A program made the translations under genes and the position numbers. Under the pieces are notes generated by a model that did not search any database, was not told the origin of the DNA, and saw only the letters and a program-made list of their open reading frames with translations. Source: a virus. From it: a stretch of 64,000 bases of DNA. Below, one piece after another: positions 58,173-64,000 of the stretch (positions are counted from its first letter, which is position 1; each line of letters begins with the position of its first letter). The stretch spans positions 1 through 64,000 of the IMG/VR virus record IMGVR_UViG_3300017971_007886; one strand, written 5' to 3'.

Positions 58173-58983
58173 TAAAGCGATTCGAGATCGTCTCGAAGGG
58201 AACCCCCGCGACCGCATGGATAACCCTGTGGACCCGGTTGGCAACCCTGGCCTGCGGTACCCCATCTACAATCGCCAACAGTCGATCAAGGACAAGCAGT
58301 TCAACCCGTTCGGTGTGGTCCCCAACCAGTGGCGGCAGGTTCCCATCTTCAAGCGGTCCTCTTCTGGCGAAGATTGGGACGGCGTGTTCCCGTGCTGCAC
58401 GTACAAGATCATCGCGTTCAATCAGAACTCGGAAGTCTGGTTGCCTCCGGTCAGCAAGAACAAGATCAAGTGGAACGAGGGTACCCCCATTGAGATCAGA
58501 AACGCCCAGGGTGAGGTCATCAAGGTTGGCTATCCGACCAACGTGACACGACCACTGCCCGAGGGCTTCAATATCTTGGTCCAGATTGAGCTGCGGTCGA
58601 AGATCGAGTACGAGGCGATGTCGATGTTGCACAGCCTCTACAATGTCTTCCCGCAACGAGGATATTTGAAAGTGGCCCAAGCGGACGGCTCCCTCTACAC
58701 CTGTGACATGGAGATGATGGGAGACACCGAGGCCGCCGTGCCAGAAGTACCCGCTGTGGAAGGTGTGGCGTCACAGCAAGGAGACTTCCGAGAGCACGTC
58801 TACATCACAACGTACTTGGTGGAAGGATACCAGGACACGACATGGGCGTACTTGCAGGACCGGAGCGGTGTTCCGATCCAACAGGTTGACCTTGAAATGA
58901 CCTTTCCTGATATGCCTGAAGCTGATAATCTGACCACACTTGAAGGAGTGCTTGAGGTGATCGATCTCAAGAAACTCATGTAG
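58156..58983 (+). CDS. Neck or tail-completion protein
   Basis: 275 residues from a GTG behind AAGAGGTGG. Mostly beta-like with a LRSKIEYEAMSMLHSLYNVF helix. It follows the neck protein and precedes the sheath, the place of tail terminators in contractile phages. No direct family match, so this is by position. Confidence 0.55.
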   Translation: MYVALDKAIRDRLEGNPRDRMDNPVDPVGNPGLRYPIYNRQQSIKDKQFNPFGVVPNQWRQVPIFKRSSSGEDWDGVFPCCTYKIIAFNQNSEVWLPPVSKNKIKWNEGTPIEIRNAQGEVIKVGYPTNVTRPLPEGFNILVQIELRSKIEYEAMSMLHSLYNVFPQRGYLKVAQADGSLYTCDMEMMGDTEAAVPEVPAVEGVASQQGDFREHVYITTYLVEGYQDTTWAYLQDRSGVPIQQVDLEMTFPDMPEADNLTTLEGVLEVIDLKKLM

Positions 58984-58994
58984 AGAGGTGAGCA

Positions 58995-59375
58995 ATGACC
59001 ACTGGAACCATCGTAACAATCGTGAACCAGACCGGACGACCAGCGACCTTCAACCTGGCTCCAGTGTCAGATCAGTCTGTATCACTTCCGCCTCATGGGC
59101 GGATTGGTATTTTAGAAGAAGAGCTGGCGGCCTACGAGGTAGATGGGGCGATCAATTCGACCCCTCCTCGGCTGGCGGTAATCCGCCCGAAGCCGGTAGC
59201 TCAAGAGAGTGTAACCCCTGCCAAGACCATTCCGAAACAAGAGCCCGCATCAGAGACCCAACCAGAGGAACCAGCTCCCGTCGAGGAGCCTGCGACTGAC
59301 GAGCCGCAGGAGGATGCCCCTGAGAAGAAGCCGAAGTCGAGATTCAGTCGGAAATCGAAGCGGGCAAAACGGTAA
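58995..59375 (+). CDS. Hypothetical protein with disordered tail
   Basis: 126 residues. A small beta domain (TIVTIVNQTGRPATFNLAPV and on to residue ~60), then a Pro/Glu linker and a Lys/Arg end. Function unknown, between neck and sheath genes. Confidence 0.55.
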   Translation: MTTGTIVTIVNQTGRPATFNLAPVSDQSVSLPPHGRIGILEEELAAYEVDGAINSTPPRLAVIRPKPVAQESVTPAKTIPKQEPASETQPEEPAPVEEPATDEPQEDAPEKKPKSRFSRKSKRAKR

Positions 59376-59402
59376 ACCTAGGTTTCTTTAAGGAGGATTC
59401 TC

Positions 59403-61775
59403 ATGCCAGAGTTCCTAAGCCCATCCATTCAGGTCGTCGAAGTACGGCAAGGGGTAACGGACGTTCAAGGTGTCTCTACGAGCACTGGCGGGTTTGAGGG
59501 GAAAGCCGAGAAAGGCCCCATCAACACCGCAACCCTTGTCACTTCAATCACTCAATTCCAAGAGGTGTTCGGTGGACCCCTCGCGGACTCGTACCTGTTC
59601 GAGCAGGTCGATGCGTTCTTCAAGAACGGTGGTTCACGTTGCTGGATCACTCGCGTTGCCCACTACACGGACATCACCAACGTCAGTACCCTCACGGCGG
59701 TCGCAGCGTCCAAGACCATCCAGAGTGCTGCCGGTGGAGCCACTGCGGGTGCCCACACGGGTACCGTCATGGCACCGTTCAACCTGGAACCAGGGGACAC
59801 CCTGACGGTTGACGTTGACGGAGGTGGGGCGGCGGCTGCCACTTTCGATGCGACTGCGGCTACCAAGGCCGGTTCGGGCGCGACCTATGCGGCCCTGACT
59901 GGCAAGACCCTCGTTGTTCAGATCGATGATGACGGTGACGACCAGACCATCACGTTCACTGGATCAGCGACCGATGCTGCTACCACTGCCGCCGAGATCA
60001 ATGACCAACTGCGAAAAGGCAAGGCCGAGGTCAACGGAGGTGAGATCGATCTCGTCTCCGACAAACGAGGTACTGGCTCGAAGGTGGACATCAAGAGCGG
60101 TACCGGTCTCGTGGAGATCGGACATACCGTGGGTGCCGCTGCTGGTACCGGCGACGTTGCCGACATCGACGCAGTGACCCACGCCGAGGCGAAGGCGGTC
60201 ATCGAGGGAGACATCCCTGGCTTGACCTATACTCCCGCCTCTGGTGCCGGGTACGCTACTCTCACCTCGGACACCACGGGGGCCAGTTCGTCCATCCAAG
60301 TATCTGCCGGGGCAGGACAGACCGCGTTCGGGTTCGATACCAGTCTTCACTCTGGTAGTGATACTGCATCACCAACGGACACGATCACTGTCACAGCGTC
60401 GAGCGAAGGGGCTTGGGGTAACAACGTCAAGTTCACCATCGTTCGAGACGATACCACGGTGACTTCATTGGCGACCTCGTTGGCTGCCGGGGCGGCCACG
60501 TCATGCCAGGTCAAGTCTGCCAACCAGTTCCGAGTGGGTGACTGGCTACAGATTGCCGATGGTACCAATGAGATCCGGGTGAAGGTCACGAACATCAATG
60601 GCAGTGAAGTTCAGTTCGCGTCCACTACGGTACCTGCGGGAGGTATCTCGGCAGGTACTTCGTATGTGATCCGTGAGCGGTTCTCGATTGCCGTCATTGA
60701 GAATGGCACCATCACCGCCTCGTTCTCGTACTTGGCGATCAGTTCGGATCAGAAGCGGGACTACTTCGTGTCTCGCATCAACAACACCGAGAACACCCCC
60801 ATCTTCGTGACGGACCTCGCGGCGGTAGTCCCCGATCCAAGACCGGCAGCCCAGGAGAACACACTGTTGTCTGGTGGTTCTGAGGGCGATGCCATCGCGG
60901 ACACCGACTATGTTGGTAGTGGGGCTTCCAAGACGGGCCTCTATGCGTTCGATCCCATCGACGCAGTGAACCTGGTCTCGATTCCGGGCGTCACCTCGGT
61001 CGCAGTTCAGAAGGCGATTCTGGACTACACGACCAACAGGATGGACTGCTTCGGTATCCTCACCCTGCCAGCCGGTCTGTCTCCCTCTCAGGCCCACACC
61101 TACGTCACCTCGACGGCGAACCTTGCTTCGTCGTATGCGGCGGCGTACTACCCGTGGGTCAAGCTGCTCAGTACCATCACTGGTACCGATGAGCTGACGC
61201 CTGTGGACGGGTTCGCCCAAGGTGCCTACGCTCGTACCGACCGAGTTCGGAACGTGGCCAAGGCCCCTGCGGGTATCGTCGATGGTCGGCTCAACGGTGT
61301 CACGGGTGTCGAGCGAGAGGTCGCAGAGGGCGAGTACGACATCCTGTACCCGGCCAACATCAACTGCGTCCTCAACATCCCTGGCAGTGGTATCTGCCTC
61401 TTCGGGTCGCGTACCTTGGAGACGGGCGAGTTCCGTCAAATCCCAGTACGTCGCTTGTTCATGTTCATCGAAGAGAGTTTGGCCGAGGCCAGCCGCTTCG
61501 TGTTGTTCGAGAACAACGACCCCGAGACTCGCGCAGCGGTTACCCGACTCTACAAAGGGTTCCTTCGTAACCTCCGGTTGTCGAAGATGCTCTACGGGAA
61601 GTCGGATGCCGAGGCGTTCTTTGTCATCTGCGACGAGCGCAACAACACCCAGACCGTCATCAACTCCGGGTTGATGAAGGCCCGCGTTGGTGTAGCCGTC
61701 AAGAAACCGACCGAGTTCTTGCTCATCGAGGTGATGCAGGATACCCGTGCCCTAGACGCTGAGTTGTCGGCCTAA
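59403..61775 (+). CDS. Tail sheath protein
   Basis: 790 residues behind AAGGAGG. The N-terminal PSIQVVEVRQGVTDVQGVST and the GGSRCWITRV segment, plus the C-terminal domain (RRLFMFIEESLAEASRFVLF, FLRNLRLSKMLYGKSDAEAF), are typical of contractile sheaths. Many sheaths are 400-500 residues; here ~300 residues of Thr/Ala/Gly-rich repeats are inserted after residue 90, probably surface domains. Establishes a myovirus-type tail. Confidence 0.9.
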   Translation: MPEFLSPSIQVVEVRQGVTDVQGVSTSTGGFEGKAEKGPINTATLVTSITQFQEVFGGPLADSYLFEQVDAFFKNGGSRCWITRVAHYTDITNVSTLTAVAASKTIQSAAGGATAGAHTGTVMAPFNLEPGDTLTVDVDGGGAAAATFDATAATKAGSGATYAALTGKTLVVQIDDDGDDQTITFTGSATDAATTAAEINDQLRKGKAEVNGGEIDLVSDKRGTGSKVDIKSGTGLVEIGHTVGAAAGTGDVADIDAVTHAEAKAVIEGDIPGLTYTPASGAGYATLTSDTTGASSSIQVSAGAGQTAFGFDTSLHSGSDTASPTDTITVTASSEGAWGNNVKFTIVRDDTTVTSLATSLAAGAATSCQVKSANQFRVGDWLQIADGTNEIRVKVTNINGSEVQFASTTVPAGGISAGTSYVIRERFSIAVIENGTITASFSYLAISSDQKRDYFVSRINNTENTPIFVTDLAAVVPDPRPAAQENTLLSGGSEGDAIADTDYVGSGASKTGLYAFDPIDAVNLVSIPGVTSVAVQKAILDYTTNRMDCFGILTLPAGLSPSQAHTYVTSTANLASSYAAAYYPWVKLLSTITGTDELTPVDGFAQGAYARTDRVRNVAKAPAGIVDGRLNGVTGVEREVAEGEYDILYPANINCVLNIPGSGICLFGSRTLETGEFRQIPVRRLFMFIEESLAEASRFVLFENNDPETRAAVTRLYKGFLRNLRLSKMLYGKSDAEAFFVICDERNNTQTVINSGLMKARVGVAVKKPTEFLLIEVMQDTRALDAELSA

Positions 61776-61787
61776 AGGAGGAACCCA

Positions 61788-62261
61788 ATGGCAAGAGCGG
61801 TAAATGAAGATCCCTTGAAGGTGTACCGATTCGCAGTTGAAGAGTCGGGATTCAAACGCGCCGGGTTCCAGAAGGTTGCGGGACTCGAAGCTACCACCGA
61901 GGTCGCGGAGTACCGCGAAGGCGGTGACAACGAGACGGTGAAGAAGTCGGGAGGTCTCACCTCCTATGGCAACATCACCCTGTCCCGTGGTCAGATCATC
62001 GGAGGCAGCGAGGGTGGCGATGACGACCTGTACGACTGGATGAAGGACGTGCGGGACGTGACCACCCGAGGTCAGGCAGCCAACTACCGGCGAGACTTGG
62101 ACATCGTGCAGTACGACGCCACCTACGAAGAAGTTCGTCGGTGGTCGGTGTACGAGTGCTGGCCTGTCCGATTCAAGCCGTTCTCAGACCTGGATGCGCA
62201 GGCGAATGACAACTCCATCGAGGAGTTGGAACTTGCGCATGAGGGATTTGAGAAGGCATAG
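61788..62261 (+). CDS. Tail tube protein
   Basis: 157 residues, site AAAGGAGG. The FRVAVEESGFKRAGFQKVAG-like start (FAVEESGFKRAGFQKVAGLE) and the YREGGDNETVKKSGGLTSYG and ITLSRGQIIGG segments match the tail tube / T4 gp19-like family. It makes the inner tube inside the sheath. Confidence 0.9.
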   Translation: MARAVNEDPLKVYRFAVEESGFKRAGFQKVAGLEATTEVAEYREGGDNETVKKSGGLTSYGNITLSRGQIIGGSEGGDDDLYDWMKDVRDVTTRGQAANYRRDLDIVQYDATYEEVRRWSVYECWPVRFKPFSDLDAQANDNSIEELELAHEGFEKA

Positions 62262-62269
62262 TGAACCCC

Positions 62270-62330
62270 CTCTATCGTTTCGACGGTAGAGTAACCCCCT
62301 GGCACTTTCCTTCGTGGTCAGTGCCAGGGG
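62270..62330 (+). promoter_or_regulatory. Two tandem hairpins between tube and chaperone genes
   Basis: CTCTATCG (62270-62277) with CGGTAGAG (62284-62291), one G-U. Then CCCCTGGCACT (62296-62306) with AGTGCCAGGGG (62320-62330), 11 perfect pairs and a 13-base loop. There is no U-run. Probably lowers readthrough or stabilises the upstream sheath-tube mRNA. Confidence 0.55.
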
Positions 62331-62354
62331 TATTGCCCTAATGGAGACCCAGTT

Positions 62355-63107
62355 ATGCAAGAGACCCTTCCGTGTGGCTACTTCGATCCCGATGATGGCG
62401 TAACCGATGTGATCAAGACCGTTGAGATGGTCGAGATGACAGGGTACGAGGAAGACCTTCTCGGGAACAAAAGCAAACAGGCGAGCGGTATGGCTATCAA
62501 CGAGGTGCTGTCGAGGTGCCTCGTCTCGATTGGTGACATCGCCCCGCCCAAGGCCGGTCGTGGCAAGTTCTTCATGCCCCACCTGGACAAGATGTTGGTG
62601 GCAGACCGTACCTTCCTGATGATTCGTCTTCGCCAGTTGTCTCTTGGCGATATGTTCCACTTCGAGGCGGTGTGCCCAAACTGCAAGTACCGCCATCGTC
62701 GGGCCGGTATCGACCTGTCGGAGCTGGAACGAAAAGAGATGGAGGAGCCTACCAAGAGGGAATGGGATGTCGAGCTTCCGTCCAAGAAGATGGCGACGTT
62801 CCGAGCCCTCATTGGAAAGGATGAGCGCAAACTCTTGACGATCAAGAAGCAACGTAAGGAGGATCTGTTCTCCAGTCTTCTCATGCTCCGGTTGACGGAG
62901 TTGGACGGTGAGAAAGTAACGAGTATCGCGCAGATCAAAGGTCTGACTACCAAGGATCGGGACTTCCTGCGGGGGAGGTTCGACGATTCCGAAGGTGGGC
63001 TCGACACTCAGATCGAGATGACCTGTGAGGACTGCGGGTACGAGTGGCAGATGGCCCTGCCGATTGGAGAGTCGTCTTTTTTCTTCCCCTCGGGGATCAA
63101 CGCCTAG
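62355..63107 (+). CDS. Tail assembly chaperone, short form
   Basis: 250 residues. The middle carries a zinc ribbon (CPNCKYRH, then CEDCGYEW near the end), seen in T4 gp26-type and other phage tail assembly proteins. It is the last gene before the tape measure, where two-form tail chaperones sit. The slippery site at 63077 lies in its last ten codons. Confidence 0.75.
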   Translation: MQETLPCGYFDPDDGVTDVIKTVEMVEMTGYEEDLLGNKSKQASGMAINEVLSRCLVSIGDIAPPKAGRGKFFMPHLDKMLVADRTFLMIRLRQLSLGDMFHFEAVCPNCKYRHRRAGIDLSELERKEMEEPTKREWDVELPSKKMATFRALIGKDERKLLTIKKQRKEDLFSSLLMLRLTELDGEKVTSIAQIKGLTTKDRDFLRGRFDDSEGGLDTQIEMTCEDCGYEWQMALPIGESSFFFPSGINA

Positions 63108-63271
63108 TCGAGAATCACCTGGCCTTCTTTGCGGAGCATTGGGGGTGGACGGTGGACTCGATATTGGCGTTGCCCGTATCCCGAAGGCAACGTCTCATTG
63201 AGGTCAAACAGGAGGCATTGCAGAACGAGAGGGCGGAACTTGAAAGAGCGAAACGTCGCTCTGGGAGGTAG
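62355..63271 (+). CDS. Tail assembly chaperone, -1 frameshift long form
   Basis: About 305 residues. After the slip at T-TTT-TTC (63077-63083), reading continues in the -1 frame with LPLGDQRLVENHLAFFAEHW, a helical region and a charged end, to the stop at 63269-63271. The tape measure start follows at 63275. The ratio of the two forms is set by frameshift efficiency, as known for lambda gpG/gpGT. Confidence 0.75.
63077..63083 (+). other. Programmed -1 ribosomal frameshift site
   Basis: T-TTT-TTC is a canonical X-XXY-YYZ heptamer, in phase with the zero-frame codons TTT (63078) and TTC (63081). The -1 frame is open for ~60 codons beyond. A short CCC-CTCG-GGG stem can form three bases downstream. 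The position just before the tape measure gene is the classic one. Confidence 0.8.
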
Positions 63272-63274
63272 TAA

Positions 63275-64000
63275 ATGGCCACTGGTCAAGTCAGCAGATT
63301 CGCCCTCGTGTTCGATGTGGATGGGAATTGGGAGACTGCGCTCGAACAACTCCCCAACCTGTTCAACAACGCCTCCAACGCCTCTGACCAGTTCGCTACA
63401 CGAGTAACTGACGCCTCCCAGCGGGCCTCTACCGCGATGGAGGCGTTCGGTCGTATGCAAGAGATAGGTACCGGGATGATGCGGGCCGGTGCCAGCTACT
63501 TCGGAGCCATGAAGAGTACCATGCTCGATGCGATGGGTACTCTCATGCCGATGGAAGCGACGATGACTCGCATCAAGAGTCTGACCAAGGCCAGTAAGGA
63601 CGCCACCCTAGACATCATCGAGAACGCACTGGTCCTTTCTGAGCGTACTCCGTTCGAGTCGCAGAGCGTTGTGGACCTCACCGCCGCCCTGGCCGTAGCC
63701 AAGGTAGAGCTGGGAGCCGTGAAGGACGCCGCCACAGGAATGGATGCGACCATTGCCTCCATGCAGAAGGCTGGATTCGCGAATGTCGGACAGGAGGCCC
63801 TGAACTTTGCGGGGGATATGAAGGTGACACGGGCATCTCTCTTGGCCGACTTGGCCACGATGTCAGGTGTTGCCCCCGACCGGATGCAGTTCTTCGTTCG
63901 GGGTATGCAGCGAGCCCTGATGACAGGAAACCTGCGTATGCTCGATGAAATCCCTCGCCCGTTCAGGAAGGAGATTTGGGAGACCCTAGGCAACACGGCG
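63275..64000 (+). CDS. Tape measure protein (3' truncated by window)
   Basis: 242 codons are visible and the frame stays open to the window end. Site GGGAGG. Helical, Ala/Met rich (MQEIGTGMMRAGASYFGAMK, ATMTRIKSLTKASKDATLD) with the LSERTPFESQSVVDLTAALA region typical of the N-terminal conserved part of tape measures. It sets tail length and should be long. Confidence 0.85.
   Translation, partial: MATGQVSRFALVFDVDGNWETALEQLPNLFNNASNASDQFATRVTDASQRASTAMEAFGRMQEIGTGMMRAGASYFGAMKSTMLDAMGTLMPMEATMTRIKSLTKASKDATLDIIENALVLSERTPFESQSVVDLTAALAVAKVELGAVKDAATGMDATIASMQKAGFANVGQEALNFAGDMKVTRASLLADLATMSGVAPDRMQFFVRGMQRALMTGNLRMLDEIPRPFRKEIWETLGNTA

Overview
The window looks like a piece of a large double-stranded DNA tailed bacteriophage with a contractile tail. 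Every gene I can support lies on the + strand. Genes are tightly packed, with frequent ATGA, TGATG and GTGA stop/start overlaps and AGGAG-type ribosome binding sites. A hand estimate puts the base composition in the high fifties % GC. No integrase, lysogeny repressor, tRNA or lysis gene was recognised. The Shine-Dalgarno sites and sigma70-like promoters point to a bacterial host, but nothing identifies its genus.

Layout. (1) 1-15000: replication and recombination. This holds a winged-helix initiator-like protein, a DnaC-like loader, a DnaB-like helicase, a DUF932-like protein, a DnaG-type primase, a zinc-rich acidic-tailed SSB candidate, a family A DNA polymerase, a Toprim protein, a DNA methyltransferase, RecA and an ATP-dependent ligase. 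(2) 15000-24260: many small genes, including a DUF1599-like protein, two PD-(D/E)XK resolvase-like nucleases, a Cas4/RecB-like nuclease, a SpoVS-like protein, RyR and MazG domain proteins, then queD, queE and folE. (3) 24260-27080: an acidic/basic SAP-like protein, then a histone-like gene embedded in two GC-rich repeat blocks built of GGTACC, CCTAGG and CCCCGGCCC words. (4) 27080-37150: about 25 small proteins, many with Cys pairs, plus a RadC-like protein and two more acidic/basic chromatin-like proteins. (5) 37190-47070: a DpdA-like transglycosylase with a long unusual C-terminus, a YkgJ-like protein next to a divergent QueC paralogue, two tandem tiny basic proteins, the large terminase, a metallopeptidase-like protein and a canonical-looking QueC. 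(6) 47080-64000: head and tail genes, with an Acb2/Tad1-hairpin-like small protein, portal, scaffold-like protein, N4-gp56-like major capsid protein, head-tail joining proteins, a large tail sheath, tail tube, a tail assembly chaperone with a canonical -1 slippery heptamer, and the start of the tape measure gene.

How the genes work together. FolE, QueD, QueE and QueC form the known route from GTP to preQ0, and a DpdA-type enzyme is known to put preQ0 into DNA. The phage therefore probably carries 7-deazaguanine bases in its DNA. The second, divergent QueC and the YkgJ-like protein beside it could change the base further. Around this there are several candidate DNA-packing proteins: three acidic/basic SAP or Tudor-like proteins, the histone-like protein, and two 36-37 residue basic proteins just before the terminase.

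The features I rate most worth a second look are the duplicated QueC, the DpdA C-terminal extension, the repeat blocks that appear to have supplied the coding repeats of the histone-like gene, the strong excess of GGTACC across the window, a pair of promoter-plus-hairpin leaders with matching geometry, and the -1 frameshift site.
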